64,000 nucleotides of DNA from Streptomyces roseolus (GCF_014649855.1 NZ_BMTV01000020.1:74350-138349), one strand, 5' to 3'. Shown: positions 1-9,705, numbered from the stretch's first letter. Program-made: numbers and translations. Notes: generated by a model not told the origin, from the sequence alone.

Positions 1-1667
<1,667 letters not shown>

Positions 1668-1794
1668 AGGTGTGGCTCCTTGCAGTGTTCAAGCACGTCT
1701 GGAGGGTTCTGGAGGCTTGCGGACCGCGCTGTCCGGCGTCCCCAGGATAGGTGTCCATTCCCTGGACGTGGGCGAGCCCCCCGCTTGTGCCCTC

Positions 1795-1850
1795 TTGCCG
1801 GGCGCCGTCGCGCTGCCATACTTACGTTGCCGTAGGTTACGCAGCCGTAG
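1795..1850 (+). promoter_or_regulatory. Desaturase promoter with tandem palindromic operator
   Basis: A promoter-like TTGCCG (1795-1800) and CATACT (1817-1822) are separated by 16 bp. Overlapping the -10 and the expected start of transcription are two TACG-N4-CGTA inverted repeats, at 1823-1834 and 1838-1849, with centres 15 bp apart. The arrangement fits two TetR dimers bound side by side. The obvious candidate repressor is the TetR protein encoded by the second gene of the operon, at 2894. The sites are seen directly; the regulator assignment is inference. Confidence 0.6.
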
Positions 1851-1913
1851 CCTCGACGCGGCCGATTCCGGCCGCGCCTTCATCCTCTTCCTCACCCCCC
1901 AGGGGACACACGT

Positions 1914-2897
1914 ATGACCATCACCCCCGAAATGACCTCGGCGTCCGAGTCGCCGGATCAGGCCCAGGCCCTGCCCTCCGCCACGCTCGGCGGCGACAGC
2001 AAGGGCTCCGTCGAACAGCTCGCGCTGGGGCTGTTCATCGTGGTGCCGTTCGTGGCGCTGCTCGCGGCGGTGCCGCTGGCCTGGGGCTGGGGGGTGAGCT
2101 GGCTGGACCTGGGGCTGATGACGGCGATGTACTACATCGGCTGCCACGGCATCACGATCGGTTTCCACCGGTACTTCACGCACGGGTCGTTCAAGGCGAA
2201 GCGGCCGCTGCGGATCGCGCTGGCGATCATGGGGTCGCTCGCGGTGGAGGGGCCGCTGGTTCGGTGGGTGGCGGATCACCGCAAGCACCACAAGTTCTCG
2301 GACTCGGAGGGCGACCCGCACTCCCCGTGGCGGTTCGGCGAGACGGTCCCGGCGCTGCTGAAGGGCCTGTGGTGGGCGCACATCGGCTGGATGTTCGACG
2401 AGGAGCGGACGCCGCAGCACAAGTACGCGCCGGATCTGATCAAGGACCCGGCGATCCGGCGGATCTCGCGGCAGTTCGTGCTGTGGACGGTCGTGTCGCT
2501 GGCGATCCCGCCGGTGATCGGCGGGTTGGTGACGTGGTCGTGGTGGGGCGCGTTCACGGCGTTCTTCTGGGGTTCGCTGGTCCGGGTCTGCCTGCTGCAC
2601 CACGTGACGTGGTCGATCAACTCGATCTGCCACGCGGTGGGCAAGCGTCCGTTCAAGTCGCGTGACCGTTCGGGGAACGTGTGGTGGCTGGCGGTGCTGT
2701 CCTGCGGGGAGTCGTGGCACAACCTGCACCACGCGGACCCGACGTCGGCGCGGCACGGGGTGCTGAAGGGGCAGGTCGACTCCAGCGCCCGGCTGATCCG
2801 CTGGTTCGAGCAGGCCGGCTGGGCGTACGACGTGCGGTGGCCGGCGCGGTCCCGGATCGACGCCCGGCGCCGGGCCGCGTCCGCAGACGCGGCATGA
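1914..2897 (+). CDS. Membrane fatty-acid (acyl-CoA) delta-9 type desaturase
   Basis: Inserts a cis double bond into acyl chains using a di-iron centre at the membrane, adjusting lipid fluidity. The 327-residue protein has all three histidine boxes of the membrane desaturase family: HRYFTH at 85-90, HRKHH at 122-126 and HNLHH at 269-273. Hydrophobic segments lie around 36-80, 100-118 and 190-235. The ATG at 1914 follows AGGGGA. The stop overlaps the start of the TetR gene (ATGA), so the two are probably one translationally coupled operon. Substrate chain length and whether the acyl donor is CoA or ACP cannot be read from sequence. Confidence 0.92.
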   Translation: MTITPEMTSASESPDQAQALPSATLGGDSKGSVEQLALGLFIVVPFVALLAAVPLAWGWGVSWLDLGLMTAMYYIGCHGITIGFHRYFTHGSFKAKRPLRIALAIMGSLAVEGPLVRWVADHRKHHKFSDSEGDPHSPWRFGETVPALLKGLWWAHIGWMFDEERTPQHKYAPDLIKDPAIRRISRQFVLWTVVSLAIPPVIGGLVTWSWWGAFTAFFWGSLVRVCLLHHVTWSINSICHAVGKRPFKSRDRSGNVWWLAVLSCGESWHNLHHADPTSARHGVLKGQVDSSARLIRWFEQAGWAYDVRWPARSRIDARRRAASADAA

Positions 2898-3589
2898 TGG
2901 AAGACGTGGCGATCGACGGCAGTTCCAGCAGCACCAGCGGTACGGGCGGTACCGGAGCGAAGCCCCGGCGGAGCCGCCGGGTGCGGATGACCGGCGCGGA
3001 GCGCCGGGAGCAGCTCCTGGACATCGGCCGGACGCTCTTCGCCGCGAAGGGGTTCGAGGGCACGTCGGTGGAGGAGATCGCGGCGAAGGCCGGGGTCTCG
3101 AAGCCGGTGGTGTACGAGCACTTCGGCGGCAAGGAGGGGCTGTACGCGGTCGTGGTCGACCGGGAGATGCGCCAGCTCCTCGACGGGGTGACGGGCGCGT
3201 TGACGGCGGGCCATCCGCGGGAGCTGCTCGAACAGGCGGCGTTCGCGCTCCTGGACTACATCGAGAACTACACGGACGGGTTCCGGATCCTGGTCCGGGA
3301 CTCCCCGGTGGCGCAGTCCACGGGTACGTTCGCCTCGCTGATCAGCGACATCGCCACGCAGGTCGAGGACATCCTGGGCCTGGAGTTCAAGGCGCGCGGC
3401 TTCGACCCGAAGCTGGCGCCGCTGTACGCGCAGGCGCTGGTCGGCAGTGTGGCGCTGACCGGCCAGTGGTGGCTGGACGTCCGCAAGCCGAAGAAGGCGG
3501 AGGTCGCGGCGCACCTGGTGAACCTGGCGTGGCACGGTCTGGACGGGCTGGAGCAGAGGCCGCGGCTGATAGGGCACCGGAAGAGCTGA
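2894..3589 (+). CDS. TetR family regulator coupled to the desaturase
   Basis: A 231-residue TetR/AcrR-type repressor. After a Ser/Gly/Thr-rich tail of about 30 residues comes a helix-turn-helix domain with the typical run GTSVEEIAAKAGVSKPVVYEHF (split here as GTSVEEIAAKAGVSK and PVVYEHF). A helical ligand-binding domain follows to the C-terminus. Two consecutive ATG codons (2894 and 2897) are possible starts; the first overlaps the desaturase stop. Coupling to the desaturase, together with the twin palindromes at 1823-1849, suggests lipid-responsive autoregulation of desaturation. The ligand, probably an acyl-CoA or fatty acid, is inferred only from context. Confidence 0.88.
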   Translation: MMEDVAIDGSSSSTSGTGGTGAKPRRSRRVRMTGAERREQLLDIGRTLFAAKGFEGTSVEEIAAKAGVSKPVVYEHFGGKEGLYAVVVDREMRQLLDGVTGALTAGHPRELLEQAAFALLDYIENYTDGFRILVRDSPVAQSTGTFASLISDIATQVEDILGLEFKARGFDPKLAPLYAQALVGSVALTGQWWLDVRKPKKAEVAAHLVNLAWHGLDGLEQRPRLIGHRKS

Positions 3590-3590
3590 G

Positions 3591-3610
3591 GCCGGGCCCG
3601 CGGGCCCGGC
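3591..3610 (+). terminator. Perfect 20-bp palindrome after the desaturase-TetR operon
   Basis: The bases 3591-3610 form a perfect 10+10 GC palindrome (GCCGGGCCCG and its complement) two bases after the TetR stop. It has no U-tract, as is common for Streptomyces terminators. Confidence 0.6.
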
Positions 3611-3666
3611 GACGGTTCCGGGGCCCGGGCCGGCGCCGCCGACCTGACGGATCTCGAAAAGGCTCG

Positions 3667-3694
3667 TTGCCGGATCAACGATCAAGGTTATGAT
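3667..3694 (+). promoter_or_regulatory. Vegetative-type promoter of first FG-GAP gene
   Basis: TTGCCG at 3667-3672 and TATGAT at 3689-3694 are spaced 16 bp apart, a good match to a HrdB-type promoter. The predicted mRNA start is near 3701, so the leader before the TTG start codon at 3807 is about 105 bases. Confidence 0.6.
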
Positions 3695-3721
3695 CCCCCC
3701 ACATCCGGGGGGGTGTCCGCC

Positions 3722-3749
3722 CTCCGCGCGTGCCTTCTGCCGCGCGGAG
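3722..3749 (+). promoter_or_regulatory. 5' leader hairpin of first FG-GAP gene
   Basis: CTCCGCGCG (3722-3730) and CGCGCGGAG (3741-3749) form a perfect 9-bp stem with a 10-base loop. It lies between the predicted transcription start and the ribosome binding site of the gene at 3807. A structurally similar but different-sequence hairpin lies in the leader of the downstream paralogue at 5608-5641. Confidence 0.45.
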
Positions 3750-3806
3750 CAGGAGCGGAGCCCTGTCCTGGATCCTGTTCTCACGTTCCCCAGGGGGGGA
3801 TCAGTT

Positions 3807-5519
3807 TTGCGTACCGCTTTCTCCCTGCGCGGCCGCCGGATCGCCGCGTGCACCGCGCTCGCCCTCTCCGCCGGCATGCTGCTGGCGTCTCCCGCCGTGG
3901 CCCAGCCCGCGCCCGTACCGCCGACCGCGAAGGAGCTGCCGCGTCACGCCGCGACCCCGCTGCCCGACCTCGACCTGTCGCCGCTGCGCTCCGCCGGTAC
4001 CGCCCGGACCGCGCAGGCGGGCGAGGCGCTGCCGCCCCGGTTCGACGTGGACGGGGACGGTCTCACGGACATCCTGCTCCGCGACTGGGGCGGCGGGCTC
4101 GGCGTGGTGCCGAGCAGCGACACGCCGAGCGGGCCGTGGTACAGCTCCGGGTCCTACGAGGTCTCCATGGACCTGGTGCCGCTCGGCGACCAGAACGCCG
4201 ACGGCATGCCCGAGGTGCTGGTGCTGACCAAGCACGGCAAGGCCGAGCTCCAGGGCGGCGCCACGCTGAGCGGCAGCTCGCACTACTGGACCGGCGGCGG
4301 CTGGAACGTCTACAACAAGGTCTTCTCGCCCGGTGACGTCGACGGCGATGGCCGCTTCGACCTGCTGGCCCGCAAGCACAACGGCGACCTGTACTTCTAC
4401 CGGAGCACCGGCAGCCCCTCCGCGCCGTTCTCGGCGCCGGTGAAGGCGGGCACCGGCTGGGGTGCCTTCGACCAGCTCGTCGGCATCGGCGACAACGACG
4501 GCGACGGCCGGGGCGACGCGGTGGCCCGCACGCCCGACGGCAGCCTGTACTTCTACGGCAGCACCGGGGTGAAGACGAACCCGTTCAAGCCGAAGAAGTT
4601 CGTCGGCGGCGGCTGGAACACGTACAACCAGATCCTGCCGGCGGACGACATCAACGGCGACGGGCACGCCGACCTGTACGCCCGGTCCGTCACCGACGGC
4701 TCGCTGTGGGCCTACGCGGGCCGCGGCAACGGCACGTTCGAGGCCCGTCAGCGCCTCTCGACCGGCGGATACCTCGCGGTCGACCAGTTCGCCGGTTCCG
4801 GCTCGATCGCCTTCGCCGGCAAGAACGCGCTGCTGGCCCGGACGCCCGGCGGCACCCTGTACTGGTACGGGGCGACGAACAACGGCAAGCTGACCGCGCG
4901 CGAGCCGTTCGAGGGCGACTGGTCCGGCGCCCCGCTGGGCTTCGCCGCCTCGCTCGACGGGGACGTCTTCGGCGACCTGTTCTTCACCCTCGACGGCACC
5001 CTCTACACCGGCGGCTGGAGCGGCGGCGGCTGGGGCTCGTACAACCACGTCTTCGGGCCCGGCGACCTGAACGGCGACGGCAAGGGCGACCTGCTGACCC
5101 GGGACCGGTCGGGCGTCCTGTACCTGCAGCGGGGCAACGGCGAGGGGACCGGCTTCGCGTCCCGGCTCCGGGTCGGCAGCGGCTGGGGCCAGTACAACCG
5201 TCTGATCGGCGCCGGTGACGTGTCGGGCGACGGCCGCGCGGACATCCTCGCGCGGGACGGCTCGGGCGTCCTGTGGCTGTACAAGGGCACGGGCGTGTCG
5301 ACGCGGCCGTTCGAGACCCGGTACCGGATCGGTGGCGGCTGGAACGCGTACCGGCAGATCGCCGCCCCCGGTGACATGGACGGCGACGGCCGCGCGGACC
5401 TGCTCGCGACGACGTCCGGCGGCACGCTGTACCGCTACCACTCCACCGCCACGAAGGGCGTCTTCGCGCCGCGGGCCGCGGTCGGCGGCGGCTGGCAGGT
5501 CTACTCCAACCTGTACTAG
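3807..5519 (+). CDS. Secreted FG-GAP/VCBS repeat protein, copy 1
   Basis: A 570-residue exported protein. The N-terminus has a twin-arginine-containing basic stretch (GRRIAA), a hydrophobic core and an Ala-x-Ala-type cleavage region (SPAVAQ), so it is probably a Sec or Tat substrate. The mature part consists of about ten repeats of roughly 50 residues with the pattern GGGWxxYN, then GDxNGDGxxDLLAR, then LYxYxGxG. These are FG-GAP-like blades with Asp-rich calcium-binding loops, predicting a beta-propeller. The start is TTG at 3807 after AGGGGGGGA; the downstream paralogue uses the same TTG and leader. No catalytic domain is visible, so it is probably a binding or structural extracellular protein. 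Function unknown. Confidence 0.85.
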   Translation: MRTAFSLRGRRIAACTALALSAGMLLASPAVAQPAPVPPTAKELPRHAATPLPDLDLSPLRSAGTARTAQAGEALPPRFDVDGDGLTDILLRDWGGGLGVVPSSDTPSGPWYSSGSYEVSMDLVPLGDQNADGMPEVLVLTKHGKAELQGGATLSGSSHYWTGGGWNVYNKVFSPGDVDGDGRFDLLARKHNGDLYFYRSTGSPSAPFSAPVKAGTGWGAFDQLVGIGDNDGDGRGDAVARTPDGSLYFYGSTGVKTNPFKPKKFVGGGWNTYNQILPADDINGDGHADLYARSVTDGSLWAYAGRGNGTFEARQRLSTGGYLAVDQFAGSGSIAFAGKNALLARTPGGTLYWYGATNNGKLTAREPFEGDWSGAPLGFAASLDGDVFGDLFFTLDGTLYTGGWSGGGWGSYNHVFGPGDLNGDGKGDLLTRDRSGVLYLQRGNGEGTGFASRLRVGSGWGQYNRLIGAGDVSGDGRADILARDGSGVLWLYKGTGVSTRPFETRYRIGGGWNAYRQIAAPGDMDGDGRADLLATTSGGTLYRYHSTATKGVFAPRAAVGGGWQVYSNLY

Positions 5520-5529
5520 TCCACGTCAC

Positions 5530-5569
5530 CCCGGCGCCGGCATCCGTTCGTCCGGATGTCGGCGCCGGG
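5530..5569 (+). terminator. Terminator between the two FG-GAP genes
   Basis: A 17-bp stem (5530-5546 paired with 5553-5569, one G-T pair) with a 6-base loop lies 11 bases after the first FG-GAP stop. It indicates that the two copies are separate transcription units. Confidence 0.8.
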
Positions 5570-5572
5570 CGC

Positions 5573-5641
5573 TACACTCACGCACACATCGGGGGAGGCG
5601 TTCGCCCTTCGCACGCGGGTGCGTCGCGAAGGCGTGCGGAA
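5573..5641 (+). promoter_or_regulatory. -10 element and leader hairpin of second FG-GAP gene
   Basis: TACACT at 5573-5578 is a likely -10 element. About ten bases later both paralogues share CACATC followed by a G-run. TTCGCACGC (5608-5616) can pair with GCGTGCGGAA (5632-5641, one bulge). It can also pair more locally with the TGCGTCGCGAA that follows, giving two alternative hairpins before the AGGGGGGGA ribosome binding site. Confidence 0.45.
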
Positions 5642-5685
5642 CCACCCCGGTACCCACATCTTCATGTTCCCCAGGGGGGGATCCT

Positions 5686-7404
5686 TTGCGTTCCATGTTC
5701 TCCGGGCGTGGTCGCCGCGTCGCCGCGTGCACCGCCCTCGCCCTCTCCGCCGGCATGCTGCTGGCGACCCCCGCCTCGGCCGACGACGCCGTTCCGTCGA
5801 AGTCGCGTCTGCTCACCGAGCGGAAGCAGGACCACAAGCCCGCGCAGCGGACGCTGACGCTTCCTCAGGCCGGTGCGGCCCGTGCGGACGCGCAGGCCGC
5901 CGCGGCCGCCTCGCCGCTCCTTTCGGACCTGGACGGTGACGGCTTCGAGGACCTCATCTACCGCGACACGAGCGGTTTCCTGAACTCGGTCACGGGTACC
6001 GGCCTGTTCCTGTTCGGCGACATCGAGAACGTCGTGAAGGACGTCGTCCCGATCGGCAACCAGTCCGGGGACGCTCGGCCCGAGGTGCTGACGGTCAGCG
6101 AGACCGGCGCGCTCGTCATGTATCACGACAACGACGAGTTCGGCAGCCAGGACGCGGAAGGCAACCCGCGTCCGGGCACCTTCGTGGGCGGTGGCTGGCA
6201 GACCTACAACAAGGTCTTCTCGCCCGGCGACGTGAACGGCGACGGCCGTGCCGACGTCATCGGCCGCGCCAAGACCGGCCAGCTGTACCTGTACCTCGGC
6301 ACCGGCAGCGCGGACAAGCCGCTGAGCGGCCGGGCCCTGGTCGGCTCCGGCTGGAACAAGTTCGACCAGATCGTCGGCGCCGGCGACGGCAACGGCGACG
6401 GCCACGCCGACCTGTACGCCCGCACCCCCGACGGCCAGCTGGTCTTCTACCCGGGCACCGGCGTCGTCGCCCAGCCCTTCGCCGCCCCCAAGGCCATCGG
6501 CGGCGGCTGGCAGACGTACACCCAGATCGTGGCGGGCGGGGGCGGCAGCCTCCTCGGCCGCTCCCTGGACGGCACGCTCTTCTTCTACGCCCCGAAGGGC
6601 GACGGCACCCTCGCGGGCCGCGTGCAGGAGGGCGACAAGGGCGTCTGGGCGGACGCCGCGCAGATCGCCAACGCGGGCAGCATCCCGTACCTGGGCCGCG
6701 CGGGCGTCAACGCCGTCACCACCAACGGTTCGTGGTACTGGTACGACAACACCACCACGGGCCGGCTCAGCCCCCGCCTCCTCATCCACGGGGCCGACCC
6801 GTTCATGGCGAGCGCGAACTTCTTCAGCATCGCGTCGACGAACGACGACGGCGTCGGCGACGACGTCTTCATCGTCGACGGCCACCTGATCATCGACGGT
6901 CAGGACATCGGCGGCGGCTGGGGCGTCTTCACCTCCGTCGTCGGCCCCGGCGACCTGACCGGCGACGGCAAGGGCGACCTCGTCGCCCGCGACCGCGACG
7001 GCGTCCTGTGGCTCTACAAGGGCAACGGCCTCGGCACCCGCTTCGCGACCAAGATGCGCATCGGCGGCGGCTGGAACGGCTTCAACAAGCTCCTCGGCGC
7101 CGGCGACTACACCGGTGACGGCCTCACCGACCTGGTGGCCCGCACCACCGGCGGCGACCTGTACGTCTACCCGGGCACCGGCAAGGACACCGCGGTCTTC
7201 GGGGCGCGCAAGCCGGTCGGCGGCGGCTGGAACACCTTCAAGCACCTCACGGCCCCCGGCGACCTGAACGCCGACGGCAAGGGCGACCTCCTCGGCATCA
7301 ACAGCGCGGGCGAGCTCTACCCCTACCTGAACACCTCGTCGGCCCGCTTCGCCAAGCAGAAGAGCGCCGGCACCGGCTACCAGGTCTACAACAAGTTCAA
7401 CTGA
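5686..7404 (+). CDS. Secreted FG-GAP/VCBS repeat protein, copy 2
   Basis: A 572-residue paralogue of the preceding gene. The signal region is nearly identical (GRRVAACTALALSAGMLLAT, then a PASA-type cleavage site), as is the repeat architecture: GGGWxxYN followed by GDxNGDGxADLxAR Asp-rich loops. The linker after the signal peptide (residues about 30-80) is divergent and Lys/Gln-rich. The start is TTG at 5686, four bases after AGGGGGGGA; an internal ATG three codons on would lose the spacing. The pair clearly arose by tandem duplication that included promoter and leader. Ligand and function are unknown; extracellular, calcium-dependent folding is inferred from the loops. Confidence 0.85.
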   Translation: MRSMFSGRGRRVAACTALALSAGMLLATPASADDAVPSKSRLLTERKQDHKPAQRTLTLPQAGAARADAQAAAAASPLLSDLDGDGFEDLIYRDTSGFLNSVTGTGLFLFGDIENVVKDVVPIGNQSGDARPEVLTVSETGALVMYHDNDEFGSQDAEGNPRPGTFVGGGWQTYNKVFSPGDVNGDGRADVIGRAKTGQLYLYLGTGSADKPLSGRALVGSGWNKFDQIVGAGDGNGDGHADLYARTPDGQLVFYPGTGVVAQPFAAPKAIGGGWQTYTQIVAGGGGSLLGRSLDGTLFFYAPKGDGTLAGRVQEGDKGVWADAAQIANAGSIPYLGRAGVNAVTTNGSWYWYDNTTTGRLSPRLLIHGADPFMASANFFSIASTNDDGVGDDVFIVDGHLIIDGQDIGGGWGVFTSVVGPGDLTGDGKGDLVARDRDGVLWLYKGNGLGTRFATKMRIGGGWNGFNKLLGAGDYTGDGLTDLVARTTGGDLYVYPGTGKDTAVFGARKPVGGGWNTFKHLTAPGDLNADGKGDLLGINSAGELYPYLNTSSARFAKQKSAGTGYQVYNKFN

Positions 7405-7423
7405 CCCTCGGGTCGGGCCCGTC

Positions 7424-7463
7424 GGCCGCCCCCGCACCGGTTCCCTCCGGTGCGGGGGCGGCC
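7424..7463 (+). terminator. Bidirectional terminator between FG-GAP copy 2 and tam
   Basis: A perfect 17-bp GC-rich stem (7424-7440 with 7447-7463) and a 6-base loop lie between two converging genes. The hairpin can terminate both. Confidence 0.85.
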
Positions 7464-7477
7464 GCGTTTCCAGGGGG

Positions 7478-8314
7478 TCAGGCCGGCTTGCGGGCGACCG
7501 CGAAGACGCGGCGGAACGGGAAGACCGTGCCGTCCGGGCCCGGGGGGTAGGCCTCGCGGAGGAGGTCGCGGTACTGGGCGAGGAAGGCGTCGATCGCGGC
7601 CCGGTCGTCGCCGAGGGTGGTGAGGACGGGGCGCAGGGCGGTGCCCTTCACCCAGTCGAGGACGGGGTCCTCGCCCTGGAGGAGCTGGCAGTAGACGGTC
7701 TCCCAGACGTCGGTCTCGCAGCCGAGGGCGGTGAGGCGGGTGAGGTAGTCGGCGGCTTCGAGGATGTGGACGAAGCGGCGGCCCTGGCCGGCGAGCCGGC
7801 CGCGCCATTCGGGGCGGGCGCAGAGTTCGCCGAGGAGGGCGTGGCTGGGGGAGGTGAAGTTGCCGGGGACCTGGAAGGCGAGGACGCCGCCGGGGCGCAG
7901 TCCGTCGATCCAGGCGGCGAAGGACTCGGGGTGGTTGGGGACCCACTGGAGGGCGGCGTTGGAGACGATCAGGTCGTACGGCTCGGTGGGGGTCCAGTGA
8001 GCGGCGTCGGCGGGGCGGAAGTCGAGCCAGCCGCCGCCGGCGGTGCTGCCGGCCCAGTCCTTCTCGGCCTGCTGGAGCATCTCGGGCGAGAGGTCGAAGC
8101 CGGTGATGCGGGCGTCGGGCCAGCGGTCGGCGAGGAGGGCGGTGACGTTGCCGGGTCCGCAGCCGAGGTCGGCGACGCGGGCGGGGCCGCCGTGGTCGGG
8201 GAGGGGCGGTATTCGCTGGAGGAGGTCGAGGAAGGGGCGGGTGCGGTGGGTGGAGTGGCGGAGGTACTGGTGCGGGTCCCACACCGGTGCGGCGACGGAG
8301 TCGTCGGAATGCAT
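7478..8314 (-). CDS. tam: Trans-aconitate 2-methyltransferase
   Basis: A SAM-dependent methyltransferase that methylates trans-aconitate, detoxifying an inhibitor of aconitase. The 278-residue length fits the family. The class I SAM motif VADLGCGPGN lies at residues about 47-56, followed by the acidic strand end GFDLSPEM and motif DLIVSNAALQWV. The immediate divergent neighbour is a MarR regulator, the same arrangement as tam/tamR of S. coelicolor, where TamR controls this step in response to citrate-family ligands. This context supports the specific name over a generic methyltransferase. ATG at 8314. Substrate not directly provable from sequence. Confidence 0.85.
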   Translation of the reverse strand: MHSDDSVAAPVWDPHQYLRHSTHRTRPFLDLLQRIPPLPDHGGPARVADLGCGPGNVTALLADRWPDARITGFDLSPEMLQQAEKDWAGSTAGGGWLDFRPADAAHWTPTEPYDLIVSNAALQWVPNHPESFAAWIDGLRPGGVLAFQVPGNFTSPSHALLGELCARPEWRGRLAGQGRRFVHILEAADYLTRLTALGCETDVWETVYCQLLQGEDPVLDWVKGTALRPVLTTLGDDRAAIDAFLAQYRDLLREAYPPGPDGTVFPFRRVFAVARKPA

Positions 8315-8380
8315 GTTCGAAGCCCCCTTGCAGGCGAGAGTCGGCCAAACGGAACCGGTTCCGGCCGGGTCTCTTCCCCA

Positions 8381-8433
8381 TAGTTGCGCGAACTATATCT
8401 TGAGATCGAGATTCATGATGTCGAGAAACTCGA
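8381..8433. promoter_or_regulatory. Candidate TamR operators in the tam/tamR intergenic region
   Basis: Three inverted repeats are packed into 53 bp: TAGTT-gcgcg-AACTA (8381-8395), an imperfect ATCTTGAGATCGAGAT palindrome (8397-8412), and TCGAG-AAA-CTCGA (8421-8433). The middle one has the AT-flanked CTTGA-type half-sites typical of MarR operators. The region lies between tam and tamR, so binding could control both. On the minus strand TATAGT (8397-8392) could be the -10 of tam. Confidence 0.55.
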
Positions 8434-8463
8434 ATGCAAGAGACTTTATGTCAACAGACCCTC

Positions 8464-8469
8464 TACACT
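8464..8469 (+). promoter_or_regulatory. -10 element of tamR, predicted leaderless start
   Basis: TACACT at 8464-8469 ends six bases before the ATG at 8476 and no ribosome binding site is visible. The transcript probably begins at the A of the start codon. Confidence 0.55.
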
Positions 8470-8475
8470 GATCAC

Positions 8476-8973
8476 ATGGAGGACGAGGTCGACCGACTGG
8501 TCGCTGCATGGCGCCGCGAGCGCCCGGACCTCGACGTGGAGCCGTTGGAGGTCCTCAGCCGCGTCTCCCGGCTGGCCCGGCACCTCGACCGCGCCCGCCG
8601 CCTCGCCTTCTCGGAGCACCAGCTGGAGCCCTGGGAGTTCGACGTCCTCACCTCGCTGCGCCGCGCCGGAGCCCCGTACCAGCTCTCCCCCGGCCAGCTC
8701 CTCACCCAGACCCTGGTGACCTCCGGCACCATGACCAACCGCATCGACCGGCTCACCAAGAAGGGCCTGGTCGAACGGCTCCCCGACCCCAGCGATCGGC
8801 GCGGGGTCCTGGTCCGCCTCACCCCCGAGGGACGCGACCGCGCCGACGAGGCGCTCGCCGGGCTGCTCGCCCAGGAGCGCGCCATCCTCGCCCAGCTCTC
8901 CCGCCCCCAGCGCGCCGAACTGGCCGCCCTGCTACGCCGGCTGACCGCCCCGTTCGACAACGTCCCCGGCTAG
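8476..8973 (+). CDS. tamR: MarR family regulator TamR
   Basis: A 165-residue winged-helix repressor with the MarR core: a helical dimer region, then the recognition region SGTMTNRIDRLTKKGLVERLPD followed by the wing (read as SGTMTNRIDRLTKKG then LVERLPD). The wing arginines in DRRGVLVRLT are visible. It is divergent from tam, which fits TamR of Streptomyces, a MarR protein that senses citrate, trans-aconitate and related acids. The start at ATG 8476 is chosen because a -10 element lies six bases upstream; a longer in-frame reading from 8434 would run through the promoter. Its last 42 bases overlap the end of the convergent response regulator gene. Confidence 0.85.
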   Translation: MEDEVDRLVAAWRRERPDLDVEPLEVLSRVSRLARHLDRARRLAFSEHQLEPWEFDVLTSLRRAGAPYQLSPGQLLTQTLVTSGTMTNRIDRLTKKGLVERLPDPSDRRGVLVRLTPEGRDRADEALAGLLAQERAILAQLSRPQRAELAALLRRLTAPFDNVPG

Positions 8974-9705
8974 GACCGGTCCCGGTGCCGACAGCGGCGC
9001 CGGACCCACGCCCGCCCGCCGGGCCAGCGCCACCGCCGCGAGCGTCGAGTGGACGCCCAGCTTCCCCAGCACGTTCTGCATGTGCGTGCGGACGGTGTGC
9101 GGGGAGAGGAAGAGGCGCTCCGCCACCGCCTTGCGGCCCAGGCCCGCGACCATGCAGCGCAGCACCTCCCGCTCGCGCGGGGTCAGCGACTCCACGAGCC
9201 GCTCGCTCTCCGTCCGGTGCCGCCGGGCCGCCGTCAGCTCCCGCAGCACCCCCGTCAGCAGCGCCGGCGGCAGGTGCGTCTCGTCCCGCAGCACCCCGCG
9301 CACCACGGCGAGCAGCCGCTGGAGCGAGGAGTCCTTCGCCACCCAGCCGGAGGCCCCCGCCTGGAGCGCGAGCGCGGCACGGCGGGCGTCGTCCTTCTCG
9401 GCGAGCACGACCGCGCGCACCGAGGGCTGGGCCTTCCGCACCCCCGCGACCAGCGAGATCCCGTCCACGGCGGGCTCGCCCTCACGAGGAGGCGGTACGG
9501 CCCCGGCCGGCGCGCCCAGATCGGCGTCGACGAGCAGCACGTCGAACCGGCGCCCCTCCGCGACGCCCCGGTCCAGACAGCGCATGGCGGCGGGACCCGT
9601 GCCCGCCGCGGCGACGTCGACGTCCGGCTCGGCCGCGAGCGCGGCGGCCAGCGACTCGGCGAAGACGCGGTGGTCGTCCACCACCAGGACCCGGATTCGT
9701 GCCAC
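8932..9705 (-). CDS. Orphan NarL/LuxR-type response regulator (intact receiver)
   Basis: A 257-residue protein with an N-terminal receiver domain (acidic pair VVDDH, phosphoacceptor Asp in VLLVDADLG, conserved Lys in GWVAKDSS) and a C-terminal LuxR helix-turn-helix domain (LTPREREVL, then LFLSPHTVRTHMQNVLGKLG). All receiver catalytic residues are present, but no histidine kinase gene lies nearby. The start is GTG at 9705, placed behind the GGGGG tract; a TTG at 9717 would have no ribosome binding site. Its 3' end overlaps the tamR 3' end by 42 bp. A related regulator lies on the far side of the gal operon. Target genes unknown. Confidence 0.88.
   Translation of the reverse strand: MARIRVLVVDDHRVFAESLAAALAAEPDVDVAAAGTGPAAMRCLDRGVAEGRRFDVLLVDADLGAPAGAVPPPREGEPAVDGISLVAGVRKAQPSVRAVVLAEKDDARRAALALQAGASGWVAKDSSLQRLLAVVRGVLRDETHLPPALLTGVLRELTAARRHRTESERLVESLTPREREVLRCMVAGLGRKAVAERLFLSPHTVRTHMQNVLGKLGVHSTLAAVALARRAGVGPAPLSAPGPVLAGDVVERGGQPA

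Noticed and set aside
5573..5686. c-di-AMP (ydaO-type) riboswitch in the FG-GAP leaders
   Set aside because: The leaders are short and lack the conserved ydaO core sequences; only simple hairpins are visible.
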